A stretch of DNA of 64,000 nt from Bacteroidota bacterium (GTDB taxonomy: Bacteria > Bacteroidota > Bacteroidia > Chitinophagales > Saprospiraceae). The notes beneath the pieces were generated by a model. It saw only the letters and a list, made by a program, of their open reading frames with translations. It ran no database searches and was not told where the DNA came from. Shown here one piece after another: positions 1 to 8,492 of the stretch (position 1 is its first letter; every line of letters starts with the position of its first letter). The position numbers and the translations under genes are program-made. The DNA lies in contig JAKQLF010000277.1 of assembly GCA_029567325.1 (NCBI GenBank), forward strand, positions 1-64,000, given 5' to 3'.

Positions 1-770
1 GCTTCCTTCTCCACAAAAAAATTGAACACTGCAGACGAGCCTGTCATCGCGCCCTATTCAACCCCAATTCGGGGTTGGTGGATCCGGTGTTTGATTCTCC
101 CCGAGCTGCACTCGGGGTTATTCATATTGAACCCTGTTCGGGTTCCTTTGATCAGTAATGAAAGTGCATTACTATACTATTACTCTTGGCTCACCTTCCC
201 AGATTTCACTGTCTCTCGTAGCTCGTGGCTCGAAGCTCGCGGCAAAGAAAACTGACCACTGAAAGCTGACAGCTGATTCCTCTCTGTGAATCAAATCAGG
301 GAAATTTTGGGCTAAAGCCCACAGGGCCGTAATTTACCAATTTCCACAGGCTAAAGCCAGTGGCTATTGAGATAGGAAGAATACTTGGCTCTATTTTTTA
401 CTAGAACTTCTCAATCTCCAATTTCCGACCTCCAATTTCCTTCCGATAGCTATCGGAACTGATTTCCGTCTTTCGATTTCCGTCCTCAAAACTGACCACT
501 GAAAACTGATAGCTAACAGCTGATTCCTCTCAGCAATTCATATGAGGGAATTTTGGGCTAAAGCCCACAAGGCCGTAATTTACCAATTTCCACAGGCTAA
601 AGCCAGTGGCTAATGTGATAGGATGAACCTATTTCCGTTCTTAATAAAAACTTTTCATTGACCCCCAAATTTCACAGCTATCTCGTGGCTCCTGGCTCGA
701 AGCTCACGGCCAAAGCTGGTCCCTCAAAGCTAATCGCTGACCACTGAAAGCTGATAGCTGACAGCTCATC
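1..770. repeat. Gene-free spacer made of intergenic repeats
   Basis: No credible gene lies here. The stretch holds three consecutive hairpins (59-77, 99-117, 129-145), GCTCGTGGCTCGAA-type tracts (about 217-240 and 684-712), CTGACCACTGAAAGCTGAT-type tracts (about 250-275, 488-525, 735-765) and two copies of a roughly 140-bp unit (about 248-385 and 488-630). That unit contains GGGCTAAAGCCC followed by GGCTAAAGCC. The same tract types recur in other spacers of the window, so this is an organism-wide intergenic repeat family. The 77-codon open frame at 22-255 runs through the hairpins and is not coding. Confidence 0.8.
59..145. repeat. Three consecutive short hairpins
   Basis: CAACCCC/GGGGTTG pair at 59-65 and 71-77, CCCCGAG/CTCGGGG at 99-105 and 111-117, and GAACCC/GGGTTC at 129-134 and 140-145. 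Each has a 5-nt loop. Stem sequences differ but pair perfectly, so the fold rather than the sequence is shared. None is followed by a T-run, which argues against ordinary terminators. Confidence 0.7.
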
Positions 771-2546
771 TTAGAATAACAACACACTCACCTGATACCC
801 CAACCACATTTTATGATTGGTCCGCAAACCTTGATAATTGTAAATTTCATTGCTCACCAAATCCTCAATGTCTGTGGCAATAGCGCTATTCTTTTTGTAA
901 AGCATGTGATTGACCGTGACACCACTTCTGATGCCAAATCTCTTGCTGAATTGGTACGAGAAGCCCAACAAAAACTGATTGTGGACATTGAGCTCTGAGT
1001 AAAATAGTTTGTTTTTATCCATCAAACTACCCGAACTCAAATCCAAGTCTAAGCGAAATTTCTTGGTCAGTCCCATACTTGATCCTATGCCATATCGAGC
1101 TTGCAACAAACGTACATCCTCCACATCCTTGGGAGCTATCCCCTTTACTCTGCCACCCAATTTGAAATAGGTGTGAAATAAATTGACTCCCGACCGGAAA
1201 CCCATTCCAAAAAAGCCTAAATCATCGTAAGACATTTCCAACTTATGGTAACCATTTCGCACATAATTAAACAATCCGATTGGTACACCAAATTGATAAT
1301 CATTTGCCACATTCAGAATACCTATTTGTACGCCCGTCAAAGTATCTACGCGATTCAGAAATCCTGAAATCTGGACACCCTTCACAATCTTTGCATCATT
1401 ATAGACACCAGCAATTTGCAATCCTTTGAGGTATTTGGTACGTTGAAAAGCGCCCGCAACCTGTAAACCTGTCGATTGTTCCAAGGTAACGTTAGAAAAA
1501 CCTCCGACTTGCACACCTTTCATATCACTGACAATGTTCATCACACCTGAAGTTTGTAAACCTCTTACTTCACCCCTCACCAAATTGACCACACCGCCTA
1601 CTTGCACACCTGTCGTATTTCCTGCCACAATGTTAGCAACACCTGCAAGTTGTATATATTTTACATCGCCATTATCCAAGTTGTATACACCACCTATTTC
1701 CATGATGTCAATGCCCTTGGAATATCCGCCAATGATGTTTAAAGCAATGGAATTTTTAGTATTTAAGGCCAATAACTTATTCGAACTGATGGGTGGAATC
1801 AAAGAAATGGATAAGGGACTCAACAAGGTATCTTTGATGTTGATAATCGAAGAATTGTCTTTCTCCAAATTGGCCCAGATAGCAAAGTTCAGCGGCAATG
1901 CTGTCAAACTATCCTTCACAACAGCCGTAATGATATTACTTTCCAAAGGAGGTAAATCTTCAATCCTTTCCTTCGGAATCTGGCTCATTTTGACCGAAAT
2001 TTGCTGAGATTTATTGGCAACAAATACGACTACTGTATCGTGGAAGTTTTGCTTTGCAATTTGCAACTCGTATTTACGCTGGTTATTTGGAATTTTGATC
2101 GCAAACTTGCCATCACTTCCAGTATTGACCACAGCTTTCAATTTTTTGATGTAAATGGTCGCATCTCTGAGTGGTTCGTCGTTGTGAATTTCATAAATCG
2201 TCCCAGTGATGTACAGTTCCTTGATCTCTGGTTTTGCCCGGACAATGAGGTACTGTTTGTTGACAATTATGTCTGCATTTATTGCTTCACCAAGTCTATT
2301 GACTATAGACTTCAGCGCTTCGTTTTTGGCATATAGGGTAACCAATCTATTCTTATTGAAATCACCACTGTAGGAAAAAAGGCAACCACTTTGTCTGGAG
2401 AGTTCGGCAAAAACTACATGTGCCTTTTGGTCAACAAAATTGCAGGTGACCAGTTGATTGATGACGTCGTTATTTTGTGTCAATACCCTTCCAGAAATCA
2501 ACAGTAATGCCCAAATTATGAGCATTTTTATCTGAGCTATTGACAT
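771..2546 (-). CDS. STN-domain protein with GVQxxGxxN surface repeats
   Basis: 591 aa. An N-terminal hydrophobic segment (about residues 8-22) looks like a signal peptide. It is followed by an STN-like secretin/TonB short N-terminal domain (about 30-105) and a carboxypeptidase-regulatory-like beta domain (about 112-185). Residues about 270-430 carry roughly 20-residue repeats of the type G(V/L)QxxGxxN, such as GVQVGGVVN and GLQIAGVYN, typical of LA_2272-type surface-repeat proteins. The C-terminal 150 residues look beta-rich, as in an outer-membrane barrel. It overlaps the fecR gene by 10 bp and is surely co-expressed with it. In Bacteroidota the STN domain that FecR contacts normally heads a TonB receptor; here it is on a protein without a plug domain. 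Function is inferred to be envelope signalling or a surface barrel. Confidence 0.7.
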   Translation of the reverse strand: MSIAQIKMLIIWALLLISGRVLTQNNDVINQLVTCNFVDQKAHVVFAELSRQSGCLFSYSGDFNKNRLVTLYAKNEALKSIVNRLGEAINADIIVNKQYLIVRAKPEIKELYITGTIYEIHNDEPLRDATIYIKKLKAVVNTGSDGKFAIKIPNNQRKYELQIAKQNFHDTVVVFVANKSQQISVKMSQIPKERIEDLPPLESNIITAVVKDSLTALPLNFAIWANLEKDNSSIINIKDTLLSPLSISLIPPISSNKLLALNTKNSIALNIIGGYSKGIDIMEIGGVYNLDNGDVKYIQLAGVANIVAGNTTGVQVGGVVNLVRGEVRGLQTSGVMNIVSDMKGVQVGGFSNVTLEQSTGLQVAGAFQRTKYLKGLQIAGVYNDAKIVKGVQISGFLNRVDTLTGVQIGILNVANDYQFGVPIGLFNYVRNGYHKLEMSYDDLGFFGMGFRSGVNLFHTYFKLGGRVKGIAPKDVEDVRLLQARYGIGSSMGLTKKFRLDLDLSSGSLMDKNKLFYSELNVHNQFLLGFSYQFSKRFGIRSGVTVNHMLYKKNSAIATDIEDLVSNEIYNYQGLRTNHKMWLGYQVSVLLF

Positions 2547-3475
2547 GGCTTCCCCTTTAATATGTACTTCCCATCCACGTGCTCGTATTCGAAATCAAGT
2601 GTTTCCGCCAATATGGAAACAATCGTCTCCAAGTCTTCGTCAAAAAACTGGGTGGTAATTTTGCACCTTCCAATAGATTCTGGTTGTAAAACTATCAATT
2701 CGTCAAATGAATCATCCATCAAACTCACAATATCTGTCAACTTGGTATTGTTAAAATCAAACTTTACCACTCTAGCATCCAAACCAGTCACTATCAGTTT
2801 TTCGGACTTGATGTACCAAGCTTTTTCGCCCGCTTTGATGATCAATTCTGATCCATTTACATCGTAGAGACGCACAATTCCTTCTTTTACAATTACAAAA
2901 ATGGTGTCATTATCAGGCTGATTTTCTACGGTAAATTCGGTGCCAATATCTTCTATGAATACATCTCCTGTCTGGATGATGAATGGCGATGCCTCGTCAT
3001 GTACTACTTTAAAAGATGCCTTACCTTTCAAATTCAACTTTCTGCCTGCTTTGCCAAATTTTTCATCCAAAACCACGGTACTATTTGGGTCCATGGTGAC
3101 CACAGAACCATCTTTTAGTGTTTGTATTTGCACTTCTTTTTGGGTTACAAATACCTCTGATTCATTCTTTTTATTCAAAAAAAACAAAACTGAAAAAAGG
3201 ATAAACAAACTGGCAGCTGCGGACAAAGGCCATAAAAAACGGACAGGTTTTTTGGTTTGAATAGAAGTCGAAACTTTATCCCATGCGGCTTTAGTATTTA
3301 TTTGCCCTAATGATTTCCCATGAACAAGGCTATAAGTCTGCTGCATTTCTGAAAAGTAAGTTGCGTTGGCTTTACTATTGGATTTCCAATCCTCCAAGAA
3401 AATGGCCTCCTCTGGTGAAGCTTCACCACAAAGGAATTTGGTGATCAGTGCATCTATATCGTGGTGTGTGTTCAT
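2537..3475 (-). CDS. FecR-family anti-sigma factor
   Basis: 312 aa with the standard Bacteroidota FecR layout. There is a cytoplasmic N-terminal helical region, one membrane helix at about residues 80-100 (LWPLSAAASLFILFSVLFFL), a periplasmic FecR beta domain (about 110-205) and a C-terminal DUF4974-like domain (about 235-308). It would hold the adjacent ECF sigma factor inactive until an outer-membrane partner signals. Its start overlaps the sigma stop by 4 bp and its end overlaps the STN-protein gene, so sigma, FecR and STN protein form one translationally coupled unit. Confidence 0.93.
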   Translation of the reverse strand: MNTHHDIDALITKFLCGEASPEEAIFLEDWKSNSKANATYFSEMQQTYSLVHGKSLGQINTKAAWDKVSTSIQTKKPVRFLWPLSAAASLFILFSVLFFLNKKNESEVFVTQKEVQIQTLKDGSVVTMDPNSTVVLDEKFGKAGRKLNLKGKASFKVVHDEASPFIIQTGDVFIEDIGTEFTVENQPDNDTIFVIVKEGIVRLYDVNGSELIIKAGEKAWYIKSEKLIVTGLDARVVKFDFNNTKLTDIVSLMDDSFDELIVLQPESIGRCKITTQFFDEDLETIVSILAETLDFEYEHVDGKYILKGKPCQ

Positions 3476-4077
3476 GACAAGTTTAGTATTAAAATGATGA
3501 AATACAGAAAATCTGAAAGCGCAGAACGCATGATTCTAAGCGCCTTACCCATTTGATTTTCAACGGTTTTGGGAGAAATAGCAAGCTCATCGGCAATTTC
3601 ATGGTATTTCATCAATTCAAATCTGCTCAATGAAAATATCTTCCGGCATTGCTCTGGCAAAGAGGCGATGGCCTCATTTATCTTAGATTGAAGTTCGACC
3701 GCCTCCAGCCTTGACTGTGCATCGTTGTCAAATTGTTCGTCTCTTGACGCTTCAAACTTGGCAATTACTTTTTGTCGCTTGAGTTTATTCAGACATTTGA
3801 AATAAACTCCTTTATACAAATATGCCCGCGGCTGATCATTGAAGTTTATTTTTTTACGGTCATTCCAAAAATCCAGAAAAACTGACTGCACCACATCTTC
3901 AGCCCCTTCCATTTCTTTGAGCATGGTATAACCGTAGTGGACCAGAGCATTGTAATGTTGGTTGAATAAGTCCTCAAATTGCTTTGAATCAGATGCTTCT
4001 TTCATATTTATCGCAACATCCATGTGGTGATAAAGGTAGCTGTTTTTGTCTATTCTTAAAATCTGCGCTTCATTCAT
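3472..4077 (-). CDS. ECF RNA polymerase sigma-70 factor
   Basis: 201 aa. Region 2 (about 32-95, with FNQHYNALVHYGYTM and EDVVQSVFLDFW) and region 4 (about 135-190, LPEQCRKIFSLSRFELMKYHEIADELAISPKT-type helix-turn-helix) are clear. It belongs to the Bacteroidota FecI-like group that pairs with FecR, which follows directly. The start is uncertain: ATG codons at 4077, 4023 and 4005 are all in frame, and the family usually begins shortly before the KQFEDLFNQHY segment, so the two later ATGs are also plausible. It probably directs transcription of its own neighbourhood, including the TonB receptor upstream. Confidence 0.92.
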   Translation of the reverse strand: MNEAQILRIDKNSYLYHHMDVAINMKEASDSKQFEDLFNQHYNALVHYGYTMLKEMEGAEDVVQSVFLDFWNDRKKINFNDQPRAYLYKGVYFKCLNKLKRQKVIAKFEASRDEQFDNDAQSRLEAVELQSKINEAIASLPEQCRKIFSLSRFELMKYHEIADELAISPKTVENQMGKALRIMRSALSDFLYFIILILNLS

Positions 4078-4119
4078 ACTTGCGAAGTTTGATGATTGAA
4101 TTTTCCCCTCTTTTTTAGC

Positions 4120-4839
4120 TTAGTTGATGCGGTTGATTTTTGAGCCGCCCGATAAGTTGCGTGTATTGACAGTACCTTGACCTCTGTAATTGACCTCCGA
4201 TCCTCCACTTGCCGTAACATCCAATTGTTCCAATACAGTAATGTCAACTTCACATCCTCCAGATAAATCTGTAATAAAGTGTTTGGTGACGAAATCAAAT
4301 CCTTCAAAGTCACCGCCTCCGGACATGTCAAGTACAAAATCATCAGCACTTCCACTCAAATCCCAATCACTACCTCCAGAGTCATCGGCGGTCAATTCTT
4401 GACATTCGATGCTGCCTTCAATGTCACATCCACCGGAAAGTTCTACACTCAATTTACTGGTTTTCAATGTATTGGTAGTAGTGATGTCTGCTCCCCCACT
4501 CGCTTTGATTGCAGTAACTTCTTTTAATGAAACAAAAACAATGGCATCCTTTTTACCCCAAATGGCCACTCGATCTGACTGCTCAATGATCAATTTATTT
4601 CCTACTTTCCGAATGGTGATGTGGTCAATCACATTGTCACTCGCTTCAACTTCTACCCTTTCGGCATCAGCCATGGTCAAAACCAAGTCTATTCCATCCG
4701 AAGTTTCTACTGATGTGTAATCGGCAAATGTTCTTTCTTCTTTCACCAACTGTTTGGATGGAATGATAACGTCGTCTTTCAAACAAGAAGTCATTGACAA
4801 AAACAAGCCGCTTAAAATAAATATTTTTATGTAATTCAT
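4120..4839 (-). CDS. Head-GIN (DUF2807) lipoprotein
   Basis: 239 aa. The N-terminus has a lipobox-like signal (SMTSC, Cys19), so it is probably a lipoprotein. The rest is a right-handed beta-helix-like domain with regularly spaced SGG turns (LSGGCDIEG, DSGGSDWD, MSGGGDFEG, ASGGSEVNY, LSGGSKIN), diagnostic of the DUF2807 putative auto-transporter adhesin head-GIN family common in Bacteroidota. The molecular role is unknown. It lies 31 bp after the TonB receptor gene and 42 bp before the sigma gene on the same strand, so it may belong to the same envelope-sensing operon. Confidence 0.88.
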   Translation of the reverse strand: MNYIKIFILSGLFLSMTSCLKDDVIIPSKQLVKEERTFADYTSVETSDGIDLVLTMADAERVEVEASDNVIDHITIRKVGNKLIIEQSDRVAIWGKKDAIVFVSLKEVTAIKASGGADITTTNTLKTSKLSVELSGGCDIEGSIECQELTADDSGGSDWDLSGSADDFVLDMSGGGDFEGFDFVTKHFITDLSGGCEVDITVLEQLDVTASGGSEVNYRGQGTVNTRNLSGGSKINRIN

Positions 4840-4870
4840 ATTAATAAATTTTATAATTTGATTTGAATGA

Positions 4871-7216
4871 TTAGAATTCCAATTTGTAAGCTAGTACCGG
4901 AATTAAAGGAGCCTGATACCACTCCTTGATGGTCTGTGTACCTTGGTCGTAATCTTGCCCTCCAACATTTTTTCTATTGGTGGCATTGAGTAAATCCAAA
5001 GACAAAATTGAAGTATATTTTTTGCGATTGCGCTTGTATTTGATGCCCACATCGAGTTTGTAATATGTAGGCGTTTTGGACTCAAATTCCTTGCTTGCGT
5101 CTCTCACTTCCTCTTGTAGAGCAATGGATGCAGCCAAGTCTATGGGTGTATAATGTTGCCCTCCGACCAAGGTAGATTTGATGTTGAATCCAAAGGCATT
5201 TTGTTTATTTTTACCCATTCTCCATTCTTTACCCAAGGTTACAACAGATGCAAATCGAGTGTTATAGCGCGTATTCAACCATTCTGATGTTTTGGTTTGG
5301 TACTTGGAATCACTCAATGAAGCAGTGATTATGTAATAAAAATCCTTGTGCATAAATTGCTCGATGGTCGTTTCAATTCCGTAATTCCTACCCTTTCCAT
5401 CGTTGGTGAGCGCAAAAGTTGGATAACCAAATCTATGGTTGAGCAAGGCATAATTTTGATCTTCACCCGAACCAACAGGCAGGTCAAACAAACTTTGGTA
5501 ATACATTTCAGTTCGCACCCTCATATGATTGGAAATATCAATTTGGTGGGTCAAAACCAAGTGGTGGGCCTTACTCAATCCCAAGTCTTTGTTGATGTCT
5601 TCATTAGTTTCCGCTTGTTTTACGAAGTAAACCGGAAGGGAGTTGACCTGGCTATGCAACCCATAAGCCAAAGCAATGTTTGATTTGGAAGTGAGATTTC
5701 TCTTGATGCTCAAACGGGGTTCGATTGCGCCAGAGTTGTTGAAAAAGAAATGCGTTAAGTGGATGCCCGCGTGCGTCGTCCATTTGGAACTGATGTCCCA
5801 CTGGGTTTGTGCAAAACCTTGTAATAAATCTGCTTTATCCTTGGCATTCAAGAAGTTGCGGGGGTTTGCACTTCCCTTTTCATATTCGTCATATCGCACC
5901 TTGTACAGAAGTACGTCATTGAGCAAACCTGCACGTAAGACCAAACTAGGGGTGATTTTTTGGGTCAGATTGGTCGAGATGGTGATTTTATCGTTGATTA
6001 CTTCACTGGCGCTTTTATGGTAATCGGTATGACTTGCATAAATGGTTTGGTTCTCTACACTTAGGATATTTTCAGATTTTCCATAAGCAATAGTCGTATT
6101 GAGGTAACTATTTTTGTTGAATGTCACTTGATGTTTGACGCCGTCGACAGACATGTTACTCTCAAATTTTCCTCGACTATAATGATCAATCGCCGTCATC
6201 TCCATCGTATCGAGCACTTCATCTACAACCTGTGAACTCACACCATGTAATCCGAAAACCGAGAAGGTGCCCATCTTGCGTGTGGGCAAATGAAAGTTGT
6301 ATGAAAGGTCAGAATAATTGAGCACCCCATTAAGGTCAACGCCCAACTTATCGATCAACGACAAAGTGGAGTATCGGTAATTGATCAAATAAGATCCTTT
6401 GTAATTTTTGGAAAAAGGTCCTTCTACTGCGGCTTCCAATCCCAGAAAACTCAATTTTACGGTATATTCTCTTTGTTCGTTGTTGCCCTTTCGCAATTTG
6501 AGGTCAAATACACCTGAAAGTGCGTTGCCATATTCTGCCCCAAATGCTCCCGTCGAAAAATCTGAGTTGCCCAAAATCTGGGAAGAAAGCGCAGAAATAC
6601 CTCCTCCAGACGAAGAAGCATCTGCGTAGTGATTGGGGTTTGGAATGTCCACACCTTCCAACCTCCAAAGCAAACCGTTAGGCGAGTTTCCTCTAATCGA
6701 AATGTGGTTATTGCCATCTTCTATTCCCACCACACCTGCGTAAGACTGCACCATACGCAATGGATCATCCACCGCAGCAGCAAATTTATTGGACTCTTCC
6801 ACCGAAAACGTCCTGGTACTCGCATAAGACATGGCATTGACCGCCTGCCCTTTGCTGTTTTGTGCCGTGACTACTACTTCGTCCATGGCCGTAGGATCTT
6901 CGTTCATAGCCACATTGATGACCAACTCCTTGCCACTCTTCACCTCGATCGGCACCACATAATTTTTGTAACCCAAGTAAGAAGTATACAACTGATGTCT
7001 GCCAATGGGAAGCCCTTCGATGGCAAAAGCCCCATCCGCATCTGTGGCCGTGCCCGCCGTTTCATAATTCTGTACAAAGACATTTGCGCCAACCAAAGGT
7101 TCTTGGGTGATGGCATCGAGGACTACGCCTCGGATTCTATAAAGGTTGGTATTTTGAGAATTTCCCAGCTGGCTTATGAATATTACCAGCAATAATGTTT
7201 TGATGATTTGGTACAT
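4871..7216 (-). CDS. TonB-dependent receptor with carboxypeptidase-regulatory domain
   Basis: 781 aa. A signal peptide (to about residue 20) is followed by a CarboxypepD_reg-like beta sandwich (about 27-110, with DADGAFAIEGLPIGRHQLYTSYLGY), a TonB plug (about 120-230, with ISIRGNSPNGLLWRLEGVD) and a barrel to the C-terminal aromatic-ending strand (LAYKLEF). There is no SusC-type signature and no SusD gene beside it, so a siderophore, peptide or unknown ligand is as likely as a glycan. It is the first gene of the leftward block and the natural outer-membrane input for the sigma/FecR pair. It lacks the STN domain, which is instead carried by the last gene of the block. Confidence 0.93.
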   Translation of the reverse strand: MYQIIKTLLLVIFISQLGNSQNTNLYRIRGVVLDAITQEPLVGANVFVQNYETAGTATDADGAFAIEGLPIGRHQLYTSYLGYKNYVVPIEVKSGKELVINVAMNEDPTAMDEVVVTAQNSKGQAVNAMSYASTRTFSVEESNKFAAAVDDPLRMVQSYAGVVGIEDGNNHISIRGNSPNGLLWRLEGVDIPNPNHYADASSSGGGISALSSQILGNSDFSTGAFGAEYGNALSGVFDLKLRKGNNEQREYTVKLSFLGLEAAVEGPFSKNYKGSYLINYRYSTLSLIDKLGVDLNGVLNYSDLSYNFHLPTRKMGTFSVFGLHGVSSQVVDEVLDTMEMTAIDHYSRGKFESNMSVDGVKHQVTFNKNSYLNTTIAYGKSENILSVENQTIYASHTDYHKSASEVINDKITISTNLTQKITPSLVLRAGLLNDVLLYKVRYDEYEKGSANPRNFLNAKDKADLLQGFAQTQWDISSKWTTHAGIHLTHFFFNNSGAIEPRLSIKRNLTSKSNIALAYGLHSQVNSLPVYFVKQAETNEDINKDLGLSKAHHLVLTHQIDISNHMRVRTEMYYQSLFDLPVGSGEDQNYALLNHRFGYPTFALTNDGKGRNYGIETTIEQFMHKDFYYIITASLSDSKYQTKTSEWLNTRYNTRFASVVTLGKEWRMGKNKQNAFGFNIKSTLVGGQHYTPIDLAASIALQEEVRDASKEFESKTPTYYKLDVGIKYKRNRKKYTSILSLDLLNATNRKNVGGQDYDQGTQTIKEWYQAPLIPVLAYKLEF

Positions 7217-7668
7217 GATGATCTTCCTTTTTTTATTTTTTTGACTAATTGTGTTTTGCTCCTTGTTCCTTTTATTTTGCTCTTTTCGTATTGCCTTTTG
7301 CCCACATGTCCCTGCTTATTGCAAGGGATTGCTGGCGTGGCCAATTGCCTATTGCGGTCGTAGACCAATTGCTTATGCCTATTGTTGGCGAAGCCAATTG
7401 CCCATTGCGGCGCAGCCATTGCCCATTGATCCGTGTTTTAATCATATAAAAAGGAAGGGGAGGTTTACCCCTATGTGGGGTGAGGATTTTTTTTGAATAT
7501 TTTTTGAGAGAAGGCTGTATAGTAGATTTTTTACCTAAAAAGTGTAAAATAAAGTCAAGAGTGAGTATATTTGGAAAAGGCTTAATGAGAGGTGTGCAAA
7601 TTTGTTCCAATTACAAAAATCCCATTGGTTTTGAATAATTAATTCATATAGGTACAATTAATAATAAA
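7217..7668. repeat. Spacer with GNA-triloop mini-hairpins
   Basis: Gene-free. Between 7333 and 7430 lie four short hairpins with three-base loops: TGGC-GTG-GCCA (7333-7343 region), GGTC-GTA-GACC (7356-7366), TTGGC-GAA-GCCAA (7385-7397) and GGC-GCA-GCC (7409-7417). The downstream flank of each begins CAATTGC or CATTGCC. The rest (7430-7668) is AT-rich with no recognisable element apart from the promoter region of the next gene. Long frames here on both strands simply read through the repeats. Confidence 0.65.
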
Positions 7669-8445
7669 ATGAAACATATTAAAAAGAAATTTTTGATCCA
7701 AGGAACAAAAGAAGAATTAAAGCCTATACTCGATAAGTGTACATTGATAGATGTTACAAATGGAATTGCTAGTAATAAAACTAAACAAAAAAAAGGTTCT
7801 TTAGCTTACATTTCGACCGAAACCGGATTTGTATATGGTGGTTTTTTATATAACCTCAAAGGAAAAAATCTAATATTTCCCATCCCAGATCCAACATTAA
7901 TATACTTTCATAATGCCCAAATAACTTTAAAAACTATAGATGAGAATTTAAATAATTTGATTAACAAATCTGATTTAAATGGTACATTAAAAGAGCCAGG
8001 AATGAATGATCTGTTTTCATTTTATGGATTTTCCTCTATATTCATAATTATGCTATTTACTTCAATTGAAGCTTTTTTAAATAGTCAAATACCAAACGAT
8101 TATGTGTATAAAAATAAACAAAGCTCAAAGACTGAGTTGTATGACTGGCTGCAAATTCAAAAACATATAGATTTCTCAACAAAAATTAAAAAAATCCTTC
8201 CTGAAATCACCGGAAAAAGTTATTTCACAAAATCTACCATAAATAATGAGCTTATATTAAACCTAAAAGAATTTAGAGATGATATTATTCACACAAAAAA
8301 TGACTCCTCCCCATTAATATATCATAAGCTAATAGATAAGGCTATTAAATTTAAATACGATAAAACTATTGAGGCAGTAGCTCATTTTATAAATTATTAT
8401 AAACCTAATTATATTGAAGTATGTAATTGCGGTAAAAACTTTTAA
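7669..8445 (+). CDS. Hypothetical protein, possibly HEPN-like
   Basis: 258 aa, not confidently recognised. Residues about 115-240 look all-alpha, with IEAFLNSQ at about 133-140 and EFRDDIIHTK at 201-210. The latter contains an R-x4-H arrangement (R203, H208) like the catalytic motif of HEPN ribonucleases, and the IEAFLN helix is also HEPN-like. The N-terminal 100 residues look like a beta-rich unrelated domain. It ends with CNCGKNF, a short Cys cluster. Codon use is very AT-rich, like the accessory genes of the following operon. With the next gene it precedes a type I restriction locus, which fits a defence or conflict role, but this is inference. Confidence 0.6.
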   Translation: MKHIKKKFLIQGTKEELKPILDKCTLIDVTNGIASNKTKQKKGSLAYISTETGFVYGGFLYNLKGKNLIFPIPDPTLIYFHNAQITLKTIDENLNNLINKSDLNGTLKEPGMNDLFSFYGFSSIFIIMLFTSIEAFLNSQIPNDYVYKNKQSSKTELYDWLQIQKHIDFSTKIKKILPEITGKSYFTKSTINNELILNLKEFRDDIIHTKNDSSPLIYHKLIDKAIKFKYDKTIEAVAHFINYYKPNYIEVCNCGKNF

Positions 8446-8492
8446 ATTCAATCTTTTCTATCCAAATTTCAAAATAAAAACAATAACCATAC

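Noticed and set aside
22..255. 77-codon frame at the left edge
   Set aside because: It runs through three hairpins and repeat tracts that recur in other spacers, so it is not a gene.
1534..2007. 157-codon plus-strand frame
   Set aside because: Mirror reading of the GVQxxGxxN repeat gene on the other strand.
4074..4355. 93-codon minus-strand frame
   Set aside because: It is a shifted-frame reading of the end of the head-GIN gene and the following gap.
6629..7195. 188-codon plus-strand frame opposite the TonB receptor
   Set aside because: Antisense to a strong coding gene with clear domains; no protein-like motif.
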